Source of the DNA: Purpureocillium takamizusanense | Lineage: Eukaryota > Ascomycota > Sordariomycetes > Hypocreales > Ophiocordycipitaceae | Reading direction: 5' to 3' | NCBI RefSeq assembly: GCF_022605165.1 | Contig: NC_063069.1 | Location: forward strand, 496,001-560,000 | Length of the DNA: 64,000 nucleotides | Shown here: positions 36,527 to 47,640 of the stretch, in pieces | Position numbering within the stretch: the first letter of the stretch is position 1 | How the letters are laid out: every line of letters begins with the position of its first letter | Notes under the pieces: generated by a model | Seen by the model: only the letters and a program-made list of their open reading frames with translations | Told to the model about the DNA's origin: nothing | Databases searched by the model: none | Position numbers and translations under genes: made by a program

Positions 36527-36651
36527 TCTGCTCTGCTCTGCTCTGGTCTCTCTCCACGTACCCACCACACCCACAAGAGACAGATGCATCCACACCATCC
36601 CAGGCCAGGCCAGATGCCATGCCATGCCATGCCATGCCGGGCCATGCCGGG
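36527..36651. repeat. TCTGC and CCATG/CATGC short tandem repeats
   Basis: Two 5-nt repeat tracts: CTCTG units near 36,527-36,546 and GCCAT units near 36,614-36,650, the latter interrupted by GGGCCATGCCGG. Confidence 0.7.
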
Positions 36652-36800
36652 GGCACACACACACGCAAACCTGGAGGGAAAGAGACGCGGGGCCCCCAAA
36701 GTCTGCCCGCCCGTCACTGGGCGCGGATGAGGAGGAGGATATGAGCCGAAGGAGGACATGAGGAGAAGAGGAGCTGTCATGCACTGCTGGCTGTCGTGGG

Positions 36801-36903
36801 TGCTGGCTGGCTGGCTGGCTGTCTTTCCGCCCTGGTTGCCGTCAATCGATAGCACATACTACTACTGACAGCCGCACGCACGCACGCACGCACGCACGCA
36901 CCC
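36801..36903. repeat. GGCT and GCAC tetranucleotide repeats
   Basis: GCTG units near 36,801-36,820 followed by about seven GCAC units near 36,873-36,901. Simple microsatellites with no coding frame. Confidence 0.75.
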
Positions 36904-38546
36904 GTGGACGCCTGCAGCACACGCCTGACGCCAACAGGGGGGGCCCCCCCCACCAGACGCGCTGCGGCGACGGGCGTCCGCGCTGGCGCTGGCGCTGCTT
37001 CATGTCTGCTGCCGCTGACTCTGCTGTCTGCGGTGTCTGTCTGGCCTACCTTACTGTACCACCACTAGACTAGTACTAAGTCAAACCCCAATTGAATCCA
37101 TTCAGATACATATTACACCTCACGATGCGGCGCGACCGCAAACGCGAAACCTTTTGCCTCGTCTGTCTGTCTGTCTGCCTCGTCTGTCCACCTGCCTGTC
37201 TGGCTGTTTGGCTGGCTCCTGCAGACCTGACCTGACCTGGCTGCTAGTAGTACTCCAAAAAAAAGCCCTTGTTTCATGCACGCAACCGCCCCTTCCTTCC
37301 CCCAGCCCCAGCCGCACGCGACGCGACGATGCATGCCGCCCTCCTCCTCCTCCAGCTTCCCCCCCCCCCCCTTCTCTCTCCCCTTGGGGCCGCCGCCTCA
37401 TTATTGGGGCCACGGACGCGCTTGGGTCACCCCGAGATGGGGACTTTCTTCCCACACCCCTGTCGCCTGTCTGTCGGGGGGCCTGGAACAGCCCCCCCCA
37501 GGCGCCCGCCTGTCGCCGCGCTGCGCATGCGTGCGCCCCCTGCTGCGGGCTGGATTGTCTTGGGTGTGATGACGGAGACTTTTGGTTACCTTACCGTGGG
37601 CAGTGAGCGCGGAAGGGGCTGTAGCAGCAATTGAACCACATTGGAACGGCTTACTAGGTACTTTGTGTGCCTCGCCCTTCTGCGAGCCCGCTCATGTTGC
37701 TGTAGCATGCTATTAGTAGACACAGGTATCAGTTAGTACCTAAGTTCGTAGGCGGGCGGGATAGAAACCTCGTGGGTAGGTGCTACCTTGGGTAACCTAC
37801 CACCGTACCGACTTGGACTTTCATGGCGCGCTCCCCCGCGCAGTTGCTGCTACTCAGTGAGTCAAGACTCAAAGAGCGAGCGCCAACACGAGACAACCCG
37901 GCAACTTGGGTGCGTCGGGTTGCACCAGCCATTCCATTCCATCCGTCTCGACATCGCCAGGCGCCCGCCCGCCCAGCACGTGTGCCACTACAGCCTGCCC
38001 CCCAAGGTCCCCTGGAGCTCGACTTCCATGGGGGCCGCACTGGGTAAGAATCGGCGCCCCGTCCCCCCTGTCTCTTTGCAGTCAACCCAGGTACCTCATC
38101 GCCCATTCATGGGCGAACTATACTCCCCGCCGCAAAAGTCAACTGTCCCCAACCAAGTGGGAAAGTGTAGCGCCCCGCAATTCAATTGGCCGGCTGCCCC
38201 TTTTTTTTTCTTTCTCGGCCGTCTTCTGTCTTCCTTCCCCTGGCCCCACACTGCACACGTGCTAGCGCGACGTCCCAATTCGCCTCAACCGCATCAGAGT
38301 CGTCATCGCCATGATCCTCAACTCATCGATGCATCGCCGTCTCATCGCCTCACCACGCCGCTCACCGTCCTCGACATCGCAGCCGCCGCATCTCACCGCC
38401 GCGACGCGCACCATTTGCCATTGACACGCACAGTGCCGAGGCACGTTCGCTGCGACGCAGCACAGCGCGTCCCGCCTTTGCATGCAGTGATCCAACCCCC
38501 CTCGTCGAGGCAGTGACGCTGCCGTCAATCAAGCGTCTGCGTCGCC

Positions 38547-40015
38547 ATGCTCTTACCGAAGCGCTGGATGCGCATCATCCTGCTGTCGGCCTGTGTCTTT
38601 GCCGTCACGGTATGGTCGCTCTGGCTCGGCGGGAGCGCTCCGGCGGCATCGGCGCCCGTGCTGGATGCTGCCGCGGTTGAGCGCGCGTATCCCCTGGCCT
38701 GGAAGCACATCAACGACTTCAACGGCACGGGGGGCGGTGCGTCGCTCATATAGCGCCCATTTCATCCGACGACTGACGCTGACGCCGTGACAGCTTGGTT
38801 CATCCCGCCTGAGTGGATCGCCGGCAAGCCCCAGCCGCAGACCATCGTAGAGGCCGCCCGCCTCGCCTCCCAGGTCGCCTCGTCGCAGCCCGACCGCGAG
38901 GCCGACTACTCGCGGATTCCCCTCATTGTGCACCAGACGTCCAAGTCGGCGCGCGTCATGACCTGGAAGCTAGAAGTCCTGCCGTGGGTCGAGCAATGGC
39001 TCCGCCTCTCCGTGCCCTCGACGCACAACAGGCGGCCCATGGCCTACTTCTTCTGGGACGACGACGGCATCCTCGACTTTATGCGCGAGTTTGAGAGTGG
39101 CATGCTGGCCGACTTTAACGCCATGTTTACCCCCGTCGAGCGAGCCGACATCTTTCGCGTCCTCGCCTGTAAATACTTTGGCGGCGTGGTGCGTCGTCTC
39201 CTGCCACGATACATAAGCGCCCCAAATGAAATTCTGGCTGACTGACTGGCGCTGTCTAGTATGCCGACGTTGATACTGAGCCTCTTCGCCATCCCGCAAC
39301 CTGGATTACCGCCCCCGATGTCGCTCGCTGGACAGACGACGTCACTGGCATGAGCTATGGCATCGACGTGCCCCCTAGCGACGGCGCACCGTCGGCCGAC
39401 ACGCGCCCCGTCAAGCTCGTATGGGGACTCGAGGCCGACACCGACCCCAACTCCGACGCATACTGGCGCATGGGATACACGTACCCCGTTCAAGTAACCC
39501 AATGGGCGCTCGCGTCCGCGCCCAAGCACCCCGTCCTCTCGCAGTTCGTCGACAACCTCAAGGATCAGATCCGCAAGGAAAGGGAGTCGCCCAACGCGCC
39601 CGTCGCCGACCCGCTCACGCGCACCGGTCCGGCTGCCGTCACTCTCGCCACGAGCATGTGGCTGGAGAAGGAAATCACCTTCAGATGGAATGCCGTGACA
39701 GGGCTCAAGGACGGCGGCAAGGCGAAGCTCGCCTCCGACGTCCTGGTGCTGCCCATCACGGGGTTCAGGTACGTTTTGCGCCGTCCTCCCCTCTCCTTCA
39801 TCGCCACGCGCGTACAGACGAGACTGACAACCAATAGTCCGGGCCGCGGAAAATACGGAAACATGGGGTCCAAGCCTGTCAGCCACCCCGACGCCCGCCT
39901 GGTTCATCACGCCCTCGGCTCGTGGCGCCACTTTGACCTCTGGGTCGAGTATGGCAAGTTTTGCCGGACGGTGTTCGGTCTGTGCAGAGACTGGTCCAAG
40001 GTCCCGTCCTCATGA
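38547..40015 (+). CDS. GT32 glycosyltransferase, OCH1-like alpha-1,6-mannosyltransferase
   Basis: Type II Golgi enzyme of the OCH1 group, which starts or extends outer mannan chains on N-glycans using GDP-mannose. Four exons give 423 residues. Introns are at 38,737-38,793, 38,189+1000 (39,189-39,259) and 39,769-39,837. A short basic N-terminus and a membrane anchor (IILLSACVFAVTVWSLWL) precede the luminal domain. Family blocks are RIPLIVHQTSK, FFWDDDGI, ERADIFRVLACKYFGGVYADVD with the DxD at 198-200, and VQVTQWALASAPKHP. The DxD motif is assembled only after intron 2 is removed (GGV joined to YADVD). It is the second GT32 gene within 5 kb on the same strand, but the two share only the family core, so they are not a recent duplicate. 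Confidence 0.88.
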
Positions 40016-42777
40016 CGCAGCGTTGCATTCATATTATACCATAGACGGCGTTGGGGCGTGCAATTGATCATCAGATGGATGGCAAGAGACAGTTTGATTG
40101 TGAACTCGGCGATGCATCCCCGGCCTGGTGTGGCCATGGGCCCCACTTCGGGCCCGTCAGCAGCCGGAGGACCACCGGGTCGGCCCCGGCCTCGATCCGG
40201 GCCCCGATCCCGGCCCGGCCCAAGGTCACCGGGCCTCCCGCCCGTACGGGGCAGTACCGGCTCGTCAGAGAGACAATACGCTATCAACCCTGTGGCGCGC
40301 TTTGTTTCAACTCCCCATGCACGGCATGGCCTTGAGCTTAGGGCGTCCGTTTTCGCCAAGAAGCCCCCTGCCGTCCTCCCATGCTGGATGGCCGCGAGTG
40401 GAGGCGGTGCTGGGCAATAGCTCCCCCTTGCTAATAAGAGCAAGGACGGTCGCTTGCCGCACCGGCTGGCTGGCTGGCTGGCTGCCTATTGCCAGTGCTC
40501 TTCCCTTGCGCCGACTCGAACCTACTATTGTGAACAGAGTCGTTGAAACAAGCTCATTGCGTGGCGCCGCCCACGATGGCTTTCGCGGGAAGAAATAGTT
40601 TAAAATTTCAGCTGCATGCATGCTTGCAAATATGTATAATTCGGCCGAAGCAATCTCAACGAGCGTGCTGCGGCAGTACATGCAATTTCCTTTTCGTGCT
40701 TGGGCCGCTGCCGCTGCCACGGCGGGCGACACGGCGCGCGTGGGTCGGTTCTGATCTGATGCTGATTCGAGGCAGGGCCGGCGCACACCTTGAGGGGGCG
40801 ACACGGACACCCTGCTGGTCCGCGACGGCCCGTCTGAGCTCTATGTGTACCTAGCAGTTACTTCGTACAAAAGTACTTGGCACATGGCTCACAAGATAGG
40901 TACCTACTACGTACCTGCATTGGCCGCAAAAAGGAAAGCCGGAGGCTTGTTTGTGCGCCTCGGTCTCGGCTCGCGCAGCCGAGCAAAAAGAAACAAAGAA
41001 ACATCAACTGTGCCTCCTGTTCGCGATCGTCGTCTTCTGCCGAAGCTATGGACCCAGAGAACGTACCGCACGACACATGGCACATGGACACATGGACGCA
41101 CACACACATCGAAGTAAACGTGTTGCGGTCCTGCGGCAGAGGCTTGCAGCATCGCGACGGGTCAGGCAGGGGGGGGGGGGGGGGCATCTCTGACGGAACG
41201 CCACCCATCCCAAACACTGCGTCCAACGGGTAGGGAACCTCCCTGCTCTTGCGCCTCAACTTGAGTCTTGGCAGCAACGGCGGAGTAGCTGGGCTACCCA
41301 AAGCCAAAGGAACAGACATGCAATGTCGATTTTGTTTTGTTCCGTCTGTTTGCCTGGGGGAAAGAAATACGTAGTTGCTGTGCGACTTATTGACGGGTGG
41401 GGAAAGGGGGAGTTGTTTCTTCGGCCGTGCGCTGGAGCAGACCTCGATGCTATGTCGCGACGCCTGCCGATGCAATGCCGGCAGCTGCGTACATATGTCC
41501 TTACCAACTGAGTACTACTGACAACCAATTACTACTGACATGAAGGCAGGAAGGGCTGGGGAAGGGCATGTGGCTCGCTTAGACCCAGCGAGACCGTTGG
41601 GCCTCGATTGAAGAGGTGTTTACGATCAAGATACTTTGTGCTTTATACTGCGATGAGTACGGTGACGACTGGATCTTCCTCACCTGCGATGACGGGGGTG
41701 CAACATTATACCAGGATTCGATGAATGAGGAAAGGGAATAGAACAGGCTCTCTTGTCCCAAAGCAGAGCTACGTGCCCAAACAAGCGTTCATGGTAGTTT
41801 CGCCGTGCTCAAACATTCTATTTCCGTACAATCTGATGCAGATGCCGTGTGGGCATGGCTGGTGGCTGCGGGACCCCCCGCCCGCCCCCCGAACGCTACC
41901 AAGTACCAACACCGACCCTGAACAGACCCAGACGAGACGCATGCACCGTCGTGGGGTCGAGCCTATTTTCGGTCGACGGGTTGACACTTGATCTGATGCG
42001 CGAATGCGACGGTCGCGGATTTGTGTTGACACGATGGAGGATAGGGGGGAGGATCTGATGCAGTAAAGCGGTGCATGTAGCGTGGCTGTGTGCGCACGGA
42101 ACGAATCGTCGGGACGGGACAAGCTAAGCCAGTCGGGTTGGTTCCTTCAAGATGTTTGCTCGAGTAAGTGATACTATGGATGGACATAGCATAGGTCGCC
42201 CGGCTTCCGCGAATATGTTCAACTGCACTGCGTTTTTGCTCCAGAACCTCAATGTCAAGGCGAGACGAAACACTCGTACACGATATCATAGCCATTTCAG
42301 TGTTTCCGCATTACAGTCAGCGGACACTCTCATCATCTTTGGCGGCCTGGGTGTAAGCTGTGACCAACCTTCCAGAGCTGGAGAGCCTGGGCCACCAACC
42401 CCAGAGTCTCTCCTCAGCCTCGAAACCGTCTGGTCTTTGGTTGCGGCCATGACACCGCGGGGCCGAGCGCCCTCGTTCTTTTCGATACCAGACGCCTTGC
42501 AGGCGAGGGCTCAAACGCCCAGGCCGCCACCGCCCAGAGAATGAGCAAGCGAGGGCACAAGTGACAGGCGCATGTCAGCAAGAGAGAGCATGATGCCCCA
42601 ACAACGATGCACAGCTGGAGGGACCGTGATCGTGAAACAAAAGCACATAAAGTGAGCATCGAGCCCGCCTGTCGTCTCTTTTTGCTTTCCACTTTGGCGA
42701 ACTAGGTGCAATAGTAAACGTAATAGACGTGAATTAACTCTCGGCTTCCCGTTCCGTTACTATACTATACCCTAGCT
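40016..42777. other. Gene-poor interval, 2.8 kb
   Basis: No supported gene. It includes a GGCT repeat near 40,465-40,487, a poly-G tract near 41,169-41,184 and a palindrome-like TAGGTACCTACTACGTACCT at 40,898-40,917. It forms the promoter of the thaumatin-like gene at its right end. Confidence 0.45.
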
Positions 42778-43913
42778 ATGGCTCCTTCTCCCTCCAGTCA
42801 TACACTCTTGTGTCTGCTGGCGTTCGCCGCCACCTCCGCCGTGGCGAGCCCGCTGCTGCAGCCCGGCCCGACCCCGACCCCAGTCGCCGCCGCCGCCGCC
42901 CCCATTGACAACGGCGTCCAGCTCGGCGCCGCCGTCATCAACCACGCCGTGGACGCCGCCTCGCCCGTCGCCGGAGGGGGTCCGCCGACGGTGACGCCCG
43001 TGGACTTTGCCGGGGCGGCGGCGTGGGCGAGCGAGCTGACGGTGACGATCCAGAACCGGTACGACGGCGACATCAAGACTCGCCACGTGAACGGGGGCGG
43101 GGTGCCTCTTCCTTACGGGAACCCCGGGACCGGCATCATCCCCCGGGGCGGGCAGGCGGTCTTTACCGTCCCGCGCGGGTGGCACGGCAACGTCGCTGTC
43201 AACGACGGGTACTTGTGAGTCTCAAAAGGCTTCCTCCTCCTCCCCTGCCGCCTGTCCTGTCCTCCTTACATCTCTCCCCTTGACGTGACGACCCAAAGGG
43301 GGACAGTGGGGGCTAATCTATATACAGTCCCGTCGATACTGGTGACGAATCGCAGATTGAGGGCAGCTTTATGAACCAGGGCCAGGGCGAGCGGGGTGAC
43401 ATTAACGTCAGCTACGTGTAAGTCGAGTCGTCCAGGCCCCGTCACGATCTCAGTTAGACAAGTTCCCCCCACTGACCCAACACCAGCAACGGCTTCTCGG
43501 TACCCATCGTCTGCAAATGCAACGAGAACAACTTGTGGGCCGGCTGCAGCAAGAACCTGTGGGAGCTCGGGAGGTGTCCTGTACGTTTCACCCCTATACC
43601 ATTCGTTAACCCCCATCGCATCGACAATGCCACAAAAGCCCTTCCACCTGAAGGCATGGAATGCAAGACAAGCTAATGATCCGTGACCCAGAACGACAAC
43701 TGGAAGCACTCGTGCCGCAACGACGCTCGCAAAGACGGCTGGACCACCCCTCCCGGCCCCTTCTTCATGCCCTGCCGCGGGGCGACCGGCGCCTACACCT
43801 TCCCCGCCGACGACCTGGCCAACAGCCTGAATGCCAAGTGCTCGCGGGAGCAGTACACGTGCTGCGTGGGCAAAGGATGCGCCCCGAACCCGGCCCAGAA
43901 CGGCTTCCACTAA
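42778..43913 (+). CDS. Thaumatin-like secreted protein
   Basis: Secreted protein of the thaumatin-like superfamily; members bind or hydrolyse beta-glucans or act at the cell wall. Four exons give 280 residues. Introns are at 43,215-43,327, 43,418-43,486 and 43,581-43,691. A signal peptide (HTLLCLLAFAATSAVAS) leads into a Pro/Ala-rich linker, then the beta-sandwich core: LTVTIQNRYDGDI, GGQAVFTVPRGWHGNVAVN, GSFMNQ, NVSYVNGFSVPIVCKC, and a cysteine-dense end (NDNWKHSCRND, FFMPCRGATGAYTFPADD, YTCCVGKGC). The fold assignment rests on this order and the paired cysteines; the acidic cleft residues of plant thaumatins cannot be judged by eye. It is followed on the same strand by the MFS gene, 1 kb away. 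Confidence 0.78.
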
Positions 43914-44941
43914 AGGCCGCCGTGGCGCGCGTATAAGCTATATAATTTACGGGCCTGGGGGGATGAATGCGTCGCCTCGGCCAAATATGTAATCTGGTGT
44001 GTCAAAATGTATGCTAGAAGCCGGATGGCGTTGGGGATGAAGCGAGTGCGGTGTATTTCGTCCCGGTCATGGAGTTGAAATCGGATGTTGAGCTGTATAT
44101 ACTGTGAGGACATAGATATACAAAAGTAAATGCACGAAGTAGCTGATGGACCCGGGCATGCCCAGCAGTGGATGTTTTGCAGTTAGGTTGCGCTCCTGGG
44201 AGTGGATTGACCATTTGACATTAGAAGCTAAGTTGCTTAAGGGTTGTTTGCCTTTCAATGTCTTGATCTGGAGGCGCCTGGGCTCATCTGCGCCTGGTTC
44301 GAGCTAGCATCGACTGAATGAAAAGGTTGCTTGACGGACTGGGCGGGATAAAAGAGACGCCGCTGAATTTGGGCCCGCCCGTCTGGTTCTCAAGCGCAAT
44401 CGCTACGTTGGCCATCAGCAGGGAACTGGTGCGTGGACGGTGCTGCTCTAGCGCCCGCTCGTCGATCTGTTCATCACATGAAGCTTTACATCTTGTGAAT
44501 CTGGATATGTACACGTGTAAACCACCATTTGATAGGGAATCGACGCTTGCTAATTGTCGAGGCTGTGTAACATGAAGATGCATGTCCCAATGCCGGCGAT
44601 GGCCACAACGGAGGGCCAAATCCGGATCGGACCAGACGGAGAGCTAAGCAAAGGGCATGCCAAGAAACATCGTCCACGTGCCAGCCCACGATGTTTTGTT
44701 GAGGGGAAATAAAACAAGGAAGGTGTAAATAGATCGTCAGCAATCCGGACAATTATAGAAGCGTGCGCGGACTTGCTAGTTACAGCATGTCCGGCATCAG
44801 TAGCGCCCCATCTCGTCGGTCGACTCTAAAGCTATTGCCCCGCTCTGTTCATGCCGGAACGAACAGCCAACCAACCTTCCCTCTTCTCGTGTCTCCCAGG
44901 TTCTTTGTACGACCTGGCGGCATCATCATAGCTTCATCGAA
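43914..44941. other. Intergenic, promoter of MFS transporter
   Basis: About 1 kb, AT-richer near 43,930-44,120. No supported gene on either strand. Confidence 0.4.
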
Positions 44942-46925
44942 ATGGCTACTATTCAGACAATCGAGCTACATCCCGCTATAGCGGCGGAGGCCGTTTCTCT
45001 GTCTGAGCTCCCTCGGCGCCCGGATATCGTCTCCACCGACTCCGGCCGACCCGCCACGGCGCCGTCTCCGGACTCGGAGCCGCCCTCGAGCGCTGTCCAT
45101 CAGCCACCGCCTCTGACGTCTGGCCGCGTGTTTCGCGCAATCGAGCCCATAGCCGTCCCGCCCGTGAGCCAAGGACTGCGGTTCTTGATTGCGCTGCTGG
45201 TGATTTTCGCAAACTTGATCCAGGTCCGACTTTGCGCCAAATGTTAACCCTCCCCGTCTTCATGGATGGACACTGATGACCATGGACAGTTCACATCCAA
45301 CTTCATCACGTTCAGTGCCGGACTCTCTCTCAGCAAGCTACTCGGCCGAGATGTCGGGCCCGGGCAGGCGAATTGGATGGCGGCATCCTACTCGTGAGCG
45401 AACCCCAAGCCCCTTCCCACAGCGTTGAGGGTACTAACGGTCAATCTGCTGCCAGCCTGACACAGGGCGCATTCGTGCTCATTACTGGGCGGCTGGGAGC
45501 CGTGTACGGACACCAGAGGTTGACACTGATAGGGCTGTTCATCTTCGCCCTCGGCTCGCTGGTCAATGGATTCTGCCGTTCGTACGAAAGCTTCATCGCG
45601 ATCCGAGCCTTATCCGGGGTCGGCGGAGGCATCTTTATGCCCAACGCGGTCACCATCCTGACCCTCATGGTCCCTCCCGGCCGGGCGAGGAACGTCTTGC
45701 TCGGACTGTTTGCTGCCTCGCCGCCCATCGGCGGCGTCATCGGAGCTCTGACCGCTGGACTGTGTGCCAACGCTGGAGGCTTGTGGAGCTATACAGGGCT
45801 CTTCGCCGCCATGTCAGTCTCATTTCCTAAAGGCATCCTGTAAAGTGCTGGCTGACCAAAGCAGCGCGACAACGTCTGCGGCGTGTATGGTGCTACTCTG
45901 GGTAATCCTTCCTCGAGAGGATCCGGTGGACCGGCATGGGTCCATTGACTACGTTGGGGCCGCTCTGGGGCTCGGCAGCCTGTTGCTGTACAACATTGCT
46001 TGGAAGTGAGGCTGTAACTCCTCAAGGCCAGTAGTAGACGCCAATGCTGATAGCTACTAGCCAAGCACCGTCCGTCGGCTGGTCGACGCCGTACGAAATC
46101 GCCATTCTCGTCTTGGCAGTTGCGTGTTTCGGGGCCTTTCTCTACTGGGAGAAGGCGTGGGCCAAGGACCCCATCATGCCACTCGACGTCTTTCGCACGC
46201 CGACGTTTCTGGCGCTCATCTTCGTGGTCCTGCTGAGCTACATGGCCTTTGGCATCACGCTGTGGTACTCCATCGCATGGCAGCAGACCCTGAGAAACAT
46301 CTCCGTCATGCAGACCGGCGTCAACTTCGTCCCCTTTGGCGTCGGGTCGGTCGCGTCCGTGGCCCTCGCCGCGTACCTGCTCCCGCGCGTGGCGGCGCAG
46401 TGGATCATGGCCATGGGCGTCGCCGTCGTGCTGGCCAGCAGCCTCTTGCTCGCCACCATGCCCATTGACCAGAGCTACTGGTCCCAGACTTTCCCCGCCA
46501 TGGTCCTGTCCAGCTTCTGCCCTGACTTTGTCTATCTCGCAGCGCAGATCATCGCGAGCAACAGCGTCAGCCGCAAGTATCAGGGCGTGGCCAGCAGCCT
46601 TGTCGGTACGCTGAACCTGTACGGCAACAGTCTCGGCCTGGGCTTCGCGGGCACCATTGAGACGGAGGTGACGAAGAGGATCGCCGCGGGCTCGTCTGCG
46701 CCCGAGAGCGTCGCGGACACGGTGTCTGGGTATCGCGCAGCGTTGTACTTTGCTGCCGGCATTGCGTCGCTTGGTTTAGTGCTGGACTTTGCTTTTGTGC
46801 GAGTGCCCAAGAATGAGAGAGAAGGATGGGTTGAAGAGTTGGAGCACGACAACGGTCCTGAGCCGCGATTAGGGGCCGTACTCGCCGCAGAAGCGACCGC
46901 TGTGGACAGACAGACTCTGGCGTAG
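44942..46925 (+). CDS. MFS transporter, DHA2 (14-helix) drug:proton antiporter type
   Basis: Plasma-membrane or vacuolar exporter of small toxic molecules or metabolites, driven by the proton gradient. Five exons give 582 residues. Introns are at 45,224-45,289, 45,394-45,455, 45,813-45,864 and 46,006-46,060. After a long Pro/Ser-rich cytosolic N-terminus, the first helix starts at LRFLIALLVIFANLIQ. Family features: NWMAASYSLTQGAFVLITGRL, the RxxxG region (IAIRALSGVGGGIFMPN) and PPIGGVIGALTAG, the DHA antiporter motif C. The second half, from about residue 300, gives the remaining helices (for example FLALIFVVLLSYMAFGITLW). Length and motif C favour DHA2. No biosynthetic cluster adjoins it, so the substrate is open. 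Confidence 0.88.
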
Positions 46926-47640
46926 TGAGAGAGAGACATAGTCCAGCCAGCCAGCCACGGGTTGGAAAGAACGCCGACTTGGGGCGTGGCAAACTACCTG
47001 CAAATCCAGGACCAGCTGGGCCGTTTAAACGTGTAAATAACACCACCTCCTTGGCAACACCAATTGAGATTTCGGTGTCGTGATGATTATCACCATGGAG
47101 ACTTTCCTCCTCGTTTCCCCACACGCGAACTTTCCCCATGCGTCGCCGATGTCGCCCAGGGGAAGCTCGTATTGTCGTTTTGGTGTCGGAGCAACGGAAG
47201 TCGTCGTGCCTCCCGTTGACGCGAGGCTGTGCTTCTGCAGTGCGATAACGACCTGGGACCGCCCCATTTAGTATCTACAGGATCGCATGTTTTCCGCGGG
47301 CAACCCATGTGGCGGACCCGATCCGACCCCGCAACTCCCCTCGCCTCGGCGCTCACTAACACGGGCAGATGTCGGATGTGCCGATCACAGACGCCTTCTG
47401 GCTACTTCACAATGACATGGTTGCAGGCAAGGTAGCCTGGAATGCCCAGTTCCTGTGCACCTGAAGTTCCATGTGCTGAAGCTCTAAGATGTTGTTATGT
47501 AACCGCATTGAGACAACGCGGCCTCAATGGCCTGCCAAAGATAAAAAGCTGTACAGTATACGTGAGCTCTGTGTAGTTTCAACGCCAATAGCCAACTAAA
47601 CGAATAGCTCACGACATCAAATCTATCATCATTTACAAAG
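46926..47640. promoter_or_regulatory. Promoter region of DoeA-like hydrolase
   Basis: About 700 bases with no gene. The stretch just before the start (47,560-47,640) is AC-rich with GCCAATAG near 47,590, typical of fungal core promoters. Confidence 0.35.

Larger units (their letters stand above)
36053..38546. other. Intergenic interval rich in microsatellites
   Basis: Between two same-strand GT32 genes. It carries several short tandem repeats, listed separately, and a 7-bp-stem inverted repeat around 37,775-37,799 (GGTAGGT / ACCTACC). No gene is supported. Confidence 0.5.
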
